A DNA stretch of 64,000 nucleotides from Nepenthes gracilis (taxonomy: Eukaryota > Streptophyta > Magnoliopsida > Caryophyllales > Nepenthaceae): assembly GCA_033239525.1 (NCBI GenBank), contig BSYO01000024.1, forward strand, positions 13,945,268 through 14,009,267, in the 5' to 3' direction. Each line of letters starts with the position of its first letter. The first letter of the stretch is position 1. Under the pieces are notes generated by a model. It was given only the letters and a program-made list of their open reading frames with translations, did no database searches and was not told the origin of the DNA. A program made the position numbers and the translations under genes. Shown here piece after piece: positions 1-10,667 of the stretch.

Positions 1-59
1 AAAGATCAAACGCTAAAATTGAGGGCATTTAATAACCTCGAACCGCCAATTTGATGTAA

Positions 60-510
60 AAGTAACAAAGTGGGATGACAGAGGATTTGGGAGCCATCTT
101 TCAAAGAAATAAAAAAATATATATTATTTTTTATATTAATTACTTGTTTTTAAATAAATAAATATAATTTAATTATTTTAAAATAATCTATTTTAATTAC
201 TTTTTTATTTTTTTTAAAAAAATAATTAAATTATAATTTTTAATTAAAAATGAATGACTAAGATGTGGGTAATGAGCCTTTTTATCTCGGTAAGAGATGG
301 GGCTTTACAAATCGGATAATAAATAAAAAGTATAAATATTAAATTTTTAATAGAAACTGTTATTTTATTTCAAAACATTATTAATTATTAAAAATATAGG
401 TTATATTAAATTTATTGGTAAGATATTTAATTTATTACTAATATGTATATTTAATTTATTAAATAGTACTACAAAATTATATAATATTCATTATATTATA
501 TAATGACGGC
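60..510. repeat. AT-rich dispersed repeat, copy A
   Basis: This AT-rich stretch can be aligned by eye with about 16500-16925 and partly with 15510-15710. Shared blocks include AAATTTTTAATAGAAACT, GATATTTAATTTATTACTAAT and ATTATATAATATTCAT, in the same order. There is no coding potential. It is probably an old non-coding mobile element or an LTR fragment, but I cannot assign a family or exact ends. Confidence 0.5.
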
Positions 511-1207
511 TTCCACTGTCAACAACCGCGAATGATGGCGAAGGAAAATACACAGTGATTAGAGGTAACGTACGACATTCACGTGAAGCCGTGCGATGGG
601 AATGTGAAACTCCGTAAGTATACGGAGAAGCCCCTCTGGAATTGGAAGATGAAGCCTACTTCGCAGGTAAGTCACATAGACCGCGATGTGGCCTGTCGGA
701 GGAGAGTAAGCCCTATCCTACTCCCCAAGAATCGTGAACACAATGTGGGAAGGGATATTATACTGAACATATAGTTTTCTCACATCACCGGTAGAAATAA
801 TTGAATAAATCTCACTAATTGGAGGTGCCATGAAAATAGAGTAGGATGAGAGACGAAAACTTAAAATTTTTTTTGGAGGAACAAAAGAGTGAGAAAATTT
901 AAACAATCGTGTGGCTTTTATAAAGATCGCCATCGTAGAATAAAAGCAGCGCATCGAAAAGGCACAACAATGATAACAGACACGTGTCGATCTCGAAGAA
1001 GGCACAATCAAGTCGAATCATCTAGCGAATTAATTGCCGGGATCGCAACTTTTCCACACGGCGACACATAGCAGTGAGCAATGAGTCACTTAGAGTGATA
1101 TGAGTCCTGAAACGACTCTGCAGCCTTTCGAATGCCCGTTCGGCAGCATAACGGAACGATGCATCAAACTCAACCCACGCCATTCTTCGGATCCTAGTGT
1201 AACAATC

Positions 1208-1620
1208 GACAAATCCGGTCAACTAACGCAACCGCTTAGTTCTCCAGATTTTAGCATTGAAGTTAACGAATCTGGTCAATGTTCTCTTCCGTTTCGTTCT
1301 TCGGATTCTAATGTTGCAGTCAACGAATCTGATCAATGTTCATTTCCACCTAGTTCTCCAAACTCTAACGTTACGGTCAACGAATTTAGTCAACGCTTTC
1401 TTCCACTTATTTTTCCGGATTCTAACGTTGTGATTAAAGAATCCGATCAACGTTCTATTCATCTCAAGTTCCCGGATTCTAGTGTAGCGATCAATGAATT
1501 TGGTCAATACTCTCTTCCGCTCAGCTCTCCGGACTCGAACGTTATAGTTAACAAATCCGGTCAACATTCACTTCCACCCCACTCGTTAAATTCAAACAAC
1601 GTGGTCAACAAACTCAGAGC
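1208..1620 (+). repeat. 57-bp tandem repeat, eight units, open in frame
   Basis: Units begin at 1208, 1265, 1322, 1379, 1436, 1493, 1550 and 1607, so the period is exactly 57 bp although units differ at many positions. The anchor is AACGAATCTGGTCAA with variants. Because 57 is divisible by three, the plus strand stays open from 1100 to 1636 (178 codons) with a 19-residue repeat of the type DSNVxVNESxQxSLPxSS. No known domain is recognised. Part of the minus strand is also open. An open frame is not strong evidence of coding here, since a stop-free unit copied in register stays open. It most resembles the tandem-repeat blocks found in 3' regions of Tat-lineage elements. Confidence 0.7.
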
Positions 1621-2230
1621 GAAAAATAAAAAATAGTGAAACATGCATAACAACGAAAGATAAAAACAACTGTAAGTTTTTTCATTAAATTTTCTCTTTA
1701 CAAATTACACGGCCAGCACGGCCAATACATGACAGTATTCTTCGGAAGAGGCAGAGAGATTTATCAAGGATTTGAATGGGGGAAAGAAGCACGAACCCAC
1801 ATTCAAATATTGATAACAACCACCCCTACGAAAAGGGATAACCAAAGCGGCATCCCGCATGAAAAGGGGCGACCAAAGCAGTTCAAACTCCTCGACTCAA
1901 GGCGACAACGATAGAGAGAATGAACCGCCTAAGCTTTGAACTAGCAACTGGAGCAATAAGCTTCCCAGCATAGCCTAACTGTCGCGACATCACACTAGAT
2001 ATCGTGGAAAGGCAATACTAGGGAACACCAAAAACTCCCCAATTTATAGTACAAACGGAAGTACTAAACGTCAAAAGATAACAGTGTTGGCAAATCTGTA
2101 GAAAATCTAAAAGGTAAGAGAATCACACCAGGAACAATGGAAAGAAGAGTCTGAGGCATACATGAGGGGACAACACAGTCAGACGCATCCCATCGTGAAC
2201 ATGTCGAATGCCAGAGTCCCAGGCTACCTG

Positions 2231-2243
2231 TGTGGGGGGCTAG
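2231..2243 (+). other. Polypurine tract of the left Tat-like element
   Basis: TGTGGGGGGCTAG directly precedes the LTR start TGATGG. It matches the tract before the 3' LTR of the complete element at 53074-53086. Such tracts prime plus-strand DNA synthesis in LTR retroelements. Confidence 0.6.
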
Positions 2244-2545
2244 TGATGGAGACGCCAGTAGTAGGTCGGCCCAAAAGGGACAAATGGCCCAAGATCAATA
2301 ATGACCCATTTATATCAGGGATGGTCAGCGCTGATATTGATCAGAAAAGCTCAGCAAGTAGGCCAGGTGCGCCCCATGTCTAAGTCGGCCCACAAGCGCT
2401 TTCCCAAGCCTCAACAGTCATCTGTCTTAATTCTCCGTGTTAGAGACATTTTGTCTAATTGGCATATTCCGTGACCATATGTATTATTGTATTGATGTCG
2501 GGTTATGGGTTGTCTGGTTAAAGTCCGTTCGGTCCGCCCTCCATT

Positions 2546-2766
2546 CGCTCGAGCCCGTCCTAAGCTTTCCCGCTCGCCTCTCGCTCGATTCCCGCTCGAG
2601 CATAAAATCCAGAAGGTCCCCGACTCGCCAGGAGCTTGAGAACAACCTGAGCCGAAAATCCAGTAGGGGGCCCGCTCGCTGCGGGCTCGAGCCCCGCTCG
2701 AGCGCCCACAGGGAATCTCACGAAACCTTACGGCCGCTCGCCGCGCGCTCGAGCCCCTCTCGAGCG
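2546..2766. repeat. CTCGAG-rich cluster in the nested LTR
   Basis: The palindrome CTCGAG occurs at 2548, 2595, 2686, 2697, 2748 and 2759, mostly inside CGCTCGAGC. These lie just upstream of the LTR TATA box at about 2811, in the U3 position where LTR enhancers usually sit. Confidence 0.6.
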
Positions 2767-2810
2767 CTGGCCCAACAGGCAGAATTTTTAAACGCGTTTT
2801 TGGCTCCACT

Positions 2811-2819
2811 ATAAATACT
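2811..2819 (+). promoter_or_regulatory. TATA box of the nested solo LTR
   Basis: CTATAAATA lies about 370 bp into the LTR, directly after the CTCGAG-rich block. This is the normal U3/R arrangement. No activity can be inferred. Confidence 0.45.
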
Positions 2820-4210
2820 AGCCTTATTTTTTTGAAACCCTAAGAATTCTGGACTGAAGATTTACGTGCCTCTTTGGAGAAGAAAGCCTCAAAAGCTCCA
2901 TTATTCCTACTTCTCTTGAGAAAACTAATTATTACAAGAGTGCTCTACATGTTCCAACTAGTTTTCTCACCATTTTTCTTTTTCTTTCACCATTGAAACT
3001 TTTATCCTTCTACCATCGTTGGAGACTTTGGTTCGTGAAGAAGGAGACTCGTTCGTGATTGGAAATTCAAGTGGTTCGAGGGAAGATTGGCGTGAAGACC
3101 GGAAGGAGTCCGGTTCGGTTTGCCGCTGGGCAAATGCAAGAAGTTCCTTGGTAGTGATCACGTGGGACGGAGTAAGTCGGCTAGATTAAGCGTCGTTACC
3201 ACCCACGGTAAGTTGATTTTCATAGTGCATTGCTTCACGGCCGTTGAAACTCGGAGTGTTTTCTCGATACCGTGGGTATCGAGTTTCACACAAATCACCA
3301 AAAAATTGAGTCTTTATCTTTATTGCTCTTAATTATTTAATTCGTGCATGCTTGTTGTATCGTTAACATCTAGAAATAAATATCCTTTACGTGTATCAGA
3401 TATTTATATATATATTGCTTCCGCTATAATTTTTGGAGTCGAAACTCGTTAGCACCAAAACGTGCTCTTTCACTCCGCATCTCTAAAAAAGGTAATCTTC
3501 TCTATAACAGTAACCTCCCAGAATCATAGCGTATCCTGGGAGGAAGGCGTATGAATCGGCACGTGATCCATAAAAGGCACCCTAACGGTCAGTGTGCATG
3601 ATATCTCCATGGAAGGAAGGGAATCAACTTTCCTGACCGTTGTAGCCCTCAATGGTGCCCGCGCGCCACCTAAGGAAGAAAACGATCCCCACAGAAAGTG
3701 GTCATCCCGCCTCACCACGTAAGGAAGGCAGTGGAAGCTCACGGCTATAAAGGGCCATGGAGATTCACTCTATAAGTATACTCTCTCGCCTACTAAATTC
3801 CCTTTAGCATACTCAAGCTAACATGAGCATTCCACGCTCTCAAGCTTTCCAATGCTGTTTCTCTCCGCTACTAATTTCCAATGATTAAGTATTGAGAGAA
3901 GCAGCTTTCTACGAGCACCCACAATCCAAACCACTCCCACCATGAGTGCTCTCTCACCATCGTTCTCAAACACACTCCTAGCATCTATTGCATTTTACCT
4001 TGTCATCATTAGAAAGTTATTTATTGACTTAAACGTTGAAATATTTTCGATGGGAGTAAATTTTACTGTTACCTGGCCTCTTATAAGAAGTTATACTGTG
4101 CAGGATCCTAGCTCAGTGGACGGTGATTGGAATCCATGTGCTAGTGTTTTCTCCTCACCTTGAAAGGTGATGCCTGGATTTGGTTTATCTGCTTCTCTCA
4201 AACTCGATCT

Positions 4211-4346
4211 AGAGTTTTTGAAACCTCACTTCTCAATTGTGGAGAAAATGATTCATATATATATATATATATGTAGCCAGAGTTTCTGAAACCTCACTTC
4301 TCAATTGTGGAGAAAATGATTCATATATATATATATTAATTTTGGT
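4211..4346. repeat. 68-bp tandem duplication with AT microsatellite
   Basis: Two near-identical units begin AGAGTTT at 4211 and 4279. Each contains CTCAATTGTGGAGAAAATG and ends in an (AT)n run. It looks like a recent local duplication mediated by the AT runs. Confidence 0.8.
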
Positions 4347-6022
4347 ATAATTCTGCCCCTACAATAGTTGTACCATATGCAAGTTTCCAATGTAGGGGTT
4401 CTAATTTATGAGAACCACCATCGCAATTTAGTAGTTTTGATGCTTTTAATCATCCCACTAAAAAACGTGTAAGCGATGTTCGACAATTATCTAATATTAT
4501 GTTAGTTAAGAGTGTAGAAAATTAATTGTAAAAATTGTAGAAAAGCTATAATTCAAAAAAATTTTAAAGGCACTGAGCATTAAAAACATGGAAAAAATAA
4601 ATAAATAAACCACATCAAATACAACAATCTAAGCTCACATTTGCTGGTAATTTTGGGCTTGGTGTATTCTAATATTGATAAGTCTAGTATAAAATCGAAT
4701 TAGGTTATACCTGAATCAAAATCCAAAAAGAAATGAATTATTGGAGTGCCTATTAACAAAAATATACCCAGATCACCCTACTGAAAAAATTTGTCCCAAT
4801 AACACTACCAGATTACCCAATGCCAAATGGGGACGGGTGAAAGAGATAGAGTGAGATTATAGAATTAGTCACTTATTAAACTTATGAGTATCGATATATC
4901 AATGATTTATTTAACCGTTGGAGGTGTGCGCATGAATATTAGCTTATAGTGATGTATAAAATTTGAGAAAATTTTGTAACATCTCATACAGTTAGAATCC
5001 CTATTAAGATAGGTTTGAATGAACTTATACCATTATTGATACTCGGATTCAATGGAATCTATTTTGTATTAATGTCACGTGGCTCTTGAACCGTGGATAC
5101 AACAAGTCGTTAAATTTCGAATGATTGTTAATTATCTTATATTATTAATTTATTTATATTGATATTATTATCATCTGAGATACTATATTGTATTTCATTA
5201 TTATATTTATTTATTTACTCATTCGAAATTTGGTTCATCCTTACGTTTTATTGGTTCCAAAGTAGAAAGTTTATAACAATTTATAAGAAATTGTACAATT
5301 ATTAAGGAGATTTGATATAAAGACGATTTCAGAGTTAGAAATTTGTGATGAGAAGATTTAGAGTTGGCTTTATTGATTGTATATTCATTTGGACATGTGA
5401 TCAAAACTATGTTCCGTGAATATTTATTTTATGGACATTTAAATATTGGAAAAAAAAATTAGTACGAGTATTTTTATTTTTATTTAATAATATATTTATG
5501 AGATTATTTATTTCTTAAATTTTCACATAATTAGTTCAAACGGGTCGGATAACTTGGTTCCAAGTCTCCAAAAATATATTCAGAAAGAACTGAAAACTTT
5601 CATATTTAATTATAAAAATAAATCATACGATTTTTTTCTACAGTTCTTTTCCTTTAAAATAAGTAAGAGGTCAAACTTTTCTTTTATCATAAATAGTTGA
5701 TGCTGTCATATTCAACTAACTTGAGAAGAAAAGAATGACCCCAAGTACTTCATCCTTTTCTTTTTCTATTTTGTGCTACTTGTATTTCAAAATTATTTTC
5801 TCTTCTCCTTGCACCATTTATTCGTTTACATGTTTTATGTAACATATACTTTAATTTAATTAGACATTTATTTCTCATCAAACTCCGTATCTAAATATTT
5901 TTAGGCCAAACTAGACCACGTCGGTTAACAATTCAACAGGGATGCCACCAAGTAAACCAATTACTATTATGCATTCAATTAATTTTAAAGTTATGTTTAT
6001 TTTTATTAATAAAATATATACT
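4347..6022. other. AT-rich spacer, no feature seen
   Basis: The longest frame is 61 codons and has no recognisable similarity. Stop codons are dense in all frames. I see no repeat boundary or RNA gene here. Confidence 0.6.
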
Positions 6023-7065
6023 TGATGGATCTACCTATGACATGGGCCGACCCAGCCGCAGCAAGTGACAATACAGCGGCCAACCCATCAACCAATAAGG
6101 CCCAACGCAAAAATAAAGTTCAGAAATTGTCCAAACAACCTATCTGCTGTGTATAGGCTTATGAGGGACCAACGATCCAATCTCAGGAAATAACCTCTAC
6201 AACTCCACAAATCGCAACAAAGTCAACCCTTTACCTCAGTGATAACAGCCTAGTAGCACAGAAGACGCCATCGCGACAGATCTTAGCCAATGGAGTTGAT
6301 GGCCAACCATAAAAAATCGCTATACCCGCCGATCACTGACAGTCCTGCCAACTCACGCAAGAAGAGACCTAACCCTTGTTGGCCACCACCAGCCATACTC
6401 ATCTCAACGCTACAAAATAACATCTAACATAGTAACTCCCATCAAAACCTAACGACTGGTGAATCTCGGAGGAACACCTATCGTCAGTCTTAGCATCAAA
6501 ATCTTCTTCACAGATCATTATAAACCCCCTCACCATCCACAGGAAAGGTGGACAACTCTCGATGGACAAACCACCCACACGCAAGATTTATAGAGCAAAA
6601 GAAAAAACCAAACACTCTTTCCCAATGTAATACTTTCCACCGTAGTAAGCCACTTTCTATCGAGTGCATTCCTAATAAACCGCTCCCCACGAGTGCGTCC
6701 CTAGTGAGCTACCGACCGCATATAGTTGCAAAAGAGTCCAATCCTCCTTCCTCTTCAAGCCACCCCCACATCAGGCATACTACAAAAGTCAATCCTCCTC
6801 TCACATCTCCTACTCTCATGCAATTCTACATTATTTAGCATCATTCTTATATCTTTTTATTTTTTAAAAAAGATTTCTGATTTGAATATCGGAGGATAAA
6901 TTAGGACGGAAGTCCCTCCAATTCACTAACCTCTTATTTGTAGTTTGTAATATATAGGCTTCAAATTAATAGCGACGAAGACCGGACCCGCTCCAATCGA
7001 CCTTACGGCAGAAGATTGGGTGGCTTATTAATCTGTCCCACAATTCAAGAACCAGGGACGCATCA
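6023..7065 (+). mobile_element. Solo LTR, TGATG family
   Basis: It starts TGATGGATC and ends GACGCATCA. The flanks ATACT (6018-6022) and GTACT (7066-7070) are a target duplication with one mismatch. The 3' part holds the family block GATTTGAATATCGGAGG ... AACCTCTTATTTGTAG ... GAAGACCGGACCCG, shared with the copies at 13.5, 17.5 and 60.7 kb. The PBS core TTGGCGCC is absent after the right end, so this is a solo LTR and not half of an element. The open frames within it carry no known domain. Confidence 0.75.
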
Positions 7066-7070
7066 GTACT

Positions 7071-8064
7071 ATTGATAAAAAAATACTTTTAGTTTAAGTC
7101 TAAATCATTTAGTAATTATGATATGTTATATTAGTTCACCAATAAATATGGTAGTTTAAAGTAGTTTTTATGTTGAAAACTATTGATCATGAGATATTAT
7201 ATGTAAAAAGAAAATCTTATTATAGTCTAGATATATTCAAGCATTTGAAGATGACATATGCTATTATTATCTTTTTTAATAGATATTTATTATTGTGCTA
7301 TGACTTTTAATATAAACTTTAATAAATACATACACACATGAATGTTTGTATGGATATGTATATACTTATTTATCTTTTTTATTTATGGGTTTATAAAAAA
7401 AAATATTTTGGTGGTAATAAGAAGAAATTTCTAACTCATTATTTTGTAGTCCATAAATATGTATTTTCCCTTATTTATATCATACTCTTAATTTTATTTC
7501 CTATTTTGTCAACATCTATTTCTATAGTCAGTGAGGATCTCCTAGTAATATCTAGATTATCAAATAGTAATATTTTTTGTTATCATTCACTAATTTATTC
7601 AGTATCATTTTGATGGCAATGATTTTATTTTTTTTTATTGAATTTAGTTGCTTGTAATTTGTATTTTCTTTTAACTATGCGCCTATATCATTTTATGATT
7701 ATTTTTACAAAATGCCACTATACTGTATTATAGAATAATTCAAATAATTGTAAATATGTTTCAAAAATGAAAAGAAAACTTATTTTTTATTTAAAATATG
7801 ATAAAACTAAAGTATAGGTGATGATTAGGGAAAAAACCCAAAGGCGATTAAATAAAAAATAATAAAATAATAAACATTTAAAAAATTTTCAAATCGTACA
7901 TATTTAATTACGAAAATTAATTTTAAATTCTTTTTTGCAATCCTTTTCTGTAGGCTAAGAAAAATATCAATCTCCTGATACATAAATAAATGATACTCTA
8001 ACTTTTTTAACTAATTATAAAAAAAAGAATGATTTGTGCACATCGTCTAGGCTAAAATTTGGGA
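7071..8064. other. AT-rich spacer, no feature seen
   Basis: Very AT-rich. The frame at 7338-7613 encodes only a low-complexity hydrophobic peptide rich in I, F, Y and L, as expected from AT-rich DNA. No gene or repeat boundary is supported. Confidence 0.5.
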
Positions 8065-8176
8065 AACTACTCATGGTAGCGTTGACCGAATTCGTTAACT
8101 GTCGAAGTCATAATTCTGAAAACTACTAATGGAAGCGTTGATCGAATTCGTTAACTATCTAGACGAAAATTAAAAA
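8065..8176. repeat. 56-bp tandem duplication
   Basis: Two units start AACTAC at 8065 and 8121 and share GCGTTGAnCGAATTCGTTAAC. A simple local duplication. Confidence 0.6.
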
Positions 8177-8224
8177 AACTGGTGGGAGTTAGAACGATGC
8201 ACCATCATGCCACTGGACTGTAAG

Positions 8225-8420
8225 ATAAAAAGTTGTCCACGTTCAGCGTGTAGTGAATTCACTATCCTGGTAATTAATGTGCCAGATGATCTGATTCACG
8301 TGTCATCATTAGCCTTTCGTTTGGTCAACGGTTGGTATTGATCATCCAGATATAAATGGGCCATTGTGGATTTAGGTCGTTCCTCCTTCTTGGGTCAGTC
8401 CATTACTGGTGTACCCATCA
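8225..8420 (-). mobile_element. Fragment of a TGATG-family LTR (reverse)
   Basis: Read on the minus strand the right end is TGATGGGTACACCAGTAATG, close to the start of the solo LTR at 40179-41382 (TGATGGGTATACCAGAAATG). The match fades after about 200 bp, so the rest of the LTR is missing or too diverged to see. Confidence 0.45.
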
Positions 8421-8427
8421 AGTGTAA

Positions 8428-9155
8428 AAGGTCACGTTGATCTTTGCATTTCATTGACCTCTAATTAAGTGCAATTTTTAAAATAAGTTTGATTAAATTA
8501 ATTTGTACGAATGATTTAATTCAATCAAATCAAAATTTATAAAGTTTAATCGATGTATAGAAATAGTATGGATAAGTATAGTCATAAAATTATACTCGAT
8601 TAATTTGTAGGTCCAGTCATATTCATGGGTGAATGTATTCGATTCAGTCTGGCTCGCCCTAGATTATTATTTTTTTGTAAATATATTTTTATTTTAAATA
8701 ATATTAAGTTTAAATAAATAATTTCAATGAATTATATTATTAGAAATTGATAAATTATATGTAAATTTTTTTATTCAAATATACAATTACATTGCATTTA
8801 TAATAAACATTATAAATTTTAAAATATTACATTGATAATAAATATAAATTTTTAAATAAATATATTAAAAATTAAAAAAATTTAAAGATCAATTCAAATT
8901 AACCTGATTTGACTTATAAATGAGTATGGCTAAAGCTTTTGATCCAGATGATCAGAACTTATCTGACCTGATTTGACTTATCAATTATAAAATTTTATCT
9001 GAACCCAATCTTTATTTTATTTGAGTTTGATTTTGATTTGGTTTATTTCAAGCGCATTACTATATTATTCTTTAGACAATTAATTTTTAATTCTTTCTTT
9101 AAAAAATTCATGATTAAATTTTAAACATAGGATCACTTTTATAAAGTTAATACAA
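8428..9155 (+). repeat. 725-bp dispersed repeat, uninterrupted copy
   Basis: From AAGGTCACGTTGATCTT to AAAGTTAATACAAGC this stretch aligns in order with 17113-17509 plus 18142-18480. The second copy has a solo LTR inserted; this one does not and so serves as an empty site. It is AT-rich and non-coding. It may be an old mobile element or a duplicated segment. Confidence 0.7.
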
Positions 9156-9309
9156 GCCCTAATATTTATGATAGATTTTTAATTATCATAATTTCTTTTA
9201 TGTCAAGTTTTAAGTCCCGTAATAGCAAATTCATTTTCTAATAAATTGTTACGTAACCTCTCTTATGCCAAGTTTTAAGTCCGACACTGGCAAATTTATT
9301 TTCTAATAA

Positions 9310-9425
9310 AATGTGTATGAGTTATAAGCTCAGATGCGCAAGCACTCGGAAGAGCTAAATGGCTAGTGAGAGCGTTCCATATACCACGGCGAGGAGTCAG
9401 AATCCTCATAATGATTTTCTTTGCA
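9310..9425 (+). repeat. Possible tRNA-derived SINE remnant
   Basis: GAGCTAAATGGCTAGTGAGAG resembles the pol III A-box region of plant SINEs. GGAGTCAGAATCCTC, about 35 bp later, resembles a decayed B box. No target duplication was identified. It could also be chance. Confidence 0.3.
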
Positions 9426-9654
9426 TTTTTCATCTTATAAAAAGATATTGAATACATATTTAATTGATAATAATAAAAATTATATTATTATATTATTTTA
9501 AATAGAATATTTATTCTATTGTTTGTTTTCTTTTTGATACGGAATAAATATTCTTTTAACTTAAGAAATAAAAAATACCACATACTGTTAAATATTTTTT
9601 TATTCCTTACATGTAAGGAATAGTTATTTTCGTAACTCATAAATTTTATTTTCA

Positions 9655-9661
9655 TTTTGCC

Positions 9662-9700
<39 letters not shown>

Positions 9701-9784
9701 GAGGATATTATTGCCACCGAGTATATAATTGCGAAGACGTGTAGGCATTAATCATTCTCTCCGACATCCAAAATCCATTTTGCC

Positions 9785-9820
<36 letters not shown>

Positions 9821-9900
9821 GTAGAGGATATTATTGCCACCGAGTATATCATTGCGAAGACGTGTAGGTATTATTCATTCTCTCCGACATCCAAAATCCT
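9655..9900. repeat. 123-bp tandem duplication with (ATT)n
   Basis: Units start TTTTGCCCTC at 9655 and 9778. Each holds an (ATT)n microsatellite of similar length followed by GAGGATATTATTGCCACCG. The two units differ at only a few positions, so the duplication is recent. Confidence 0.85.
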
Positions 9901-10667
9901 TTTTTCTTTAATTAGGGTAAAAAATCATTAATATAAATTCTCACCTTATTTATCATATTATTATTATATATTATATATTAAAATACTAATTCTTAACTTA
10001 TTTTATTTTCATAATCAAATATAAAAATAGAAATTTCTAATTCTATTCCCATTTTATTCTATTTATTAAGAATAACTATTCTATTCTTATCTTATTCCAT
10101 TCTAATAATCAAACATACTATTAAGGTATCCGAAATCATTTCTCACATAAGAAGTACCACACAAAGAGAGAATAGAAAAATAGAGAAGAGAAAGATATTC
10201 GATATTAGATTAAGATCCAATTTGAATTTCATTCTTTGTTAAAATTGGATACATTATTATAAAGTAAATTTCTAGTATGTATTTCGTTTGATTGTTCTAA
10301 TTTCTCATTATATTTTCTCTTATGAATTATTAGGTGTGTTGACAGGTTTATAATTAACCATTTTTCACTCAGGATTGTAGTGAAGAGATTTTTAAATGAG
10401 GTTATTTATAATCGATACTATTACAAACTATTATTTGTAACCAATTTACCATAATATATACAATGATAATAATGTTAATAAGAGGTTGAAAGGCAAATGT
10501 AGATGTATATAATGTATATTGTATATAATGTATATTGAGCTGACAACATCAAACACATTTATTTATAATACAATGAGTTTGTCTTTCAGCGTCGAACTTG
10601 TATTCGAAGTTTGCAATCATTAGAGCTACAGGTGAGATTAAAAATTTGTTCTCGATTGAGCAATGAT
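9901..10667. other. 3' flank of the P450 gene
   Basis: No coding sequence is seen. The last 100-200 bp before 10668 should include the 3' untranslated region of the minus-strand P450. A short GTATATAATGTATATT duplication lies near 10505-10540. Confidence 0.5.

Larger units (their letters stand above)
511..2243 (+). mobile_element. 3' internal remnant of a Tat-like LTR retrotransposon
   Basis: No recognisable gag or pol remains. The assignment rests on the right end: a purine-rich tract at 2231-2243 (TGTGGGGGGCTAG) sits directly before an LTR that starts TGATGG. The complete Tat element in this window has the near-identical CATGGGGGGCTAG before its 3' LTR. A minus-strand TATA-like motif (CTATAAATTGGGG, about 2036-2050) lies some 200 bp before the LTR, as does the antisense promoter of the complete element. 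The region also carries a 57-bp tandem repeat. The left boundary is not visible. Confidence 0.5.
2438..3472 (+). mobile_element. Nested solo LTR with target duplication CTCCG
   Basis: It starts TGTTAGAG and ends CTCTTTCA, flanked on both sides by CTCCG (2433-2437 and 3473-3477). The length of 1035 bp, the TG...CA ends and the 5-bp duplication are typical of an LTR left by recombination between the two LTRs of an element. A TATA box (CTATAAATA, about 2811) is followed by a plausible leader. The 5' half is GC-rich with six CTCGAG hexamers. No gag or pol is attached. The superfamily is uncertain; the TGTTAGAGACATTTTG start recalls Copia LTRs. Confidence 0.7.
2244..4145 (+). mobile_element. TGATG-family 3' LTR, interrupted by a nested solo LTR
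   Basis: The LTR begins TGATGGAGACGCC after a polypurine tract. It is broken at 2437/3473 by another element. Sequence on both sides of the break aligns with the uninterrupted LTR at 62.5-63.6 kb: GTCATCTGTCTTAATTCTCC resumes as CATCTCTAAAAAAGGTAATC, matching GTCATCTGTCCTAAC onward at about 62763. Its own promoter region includes GGCTATAAAGGGCC near 3745, and its 3' part shares the CTGTGCAGGATCC block seen in other family members. The last 60-70 bp cannot be aligned, so the right end is approximate. Confidence 0.6.
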
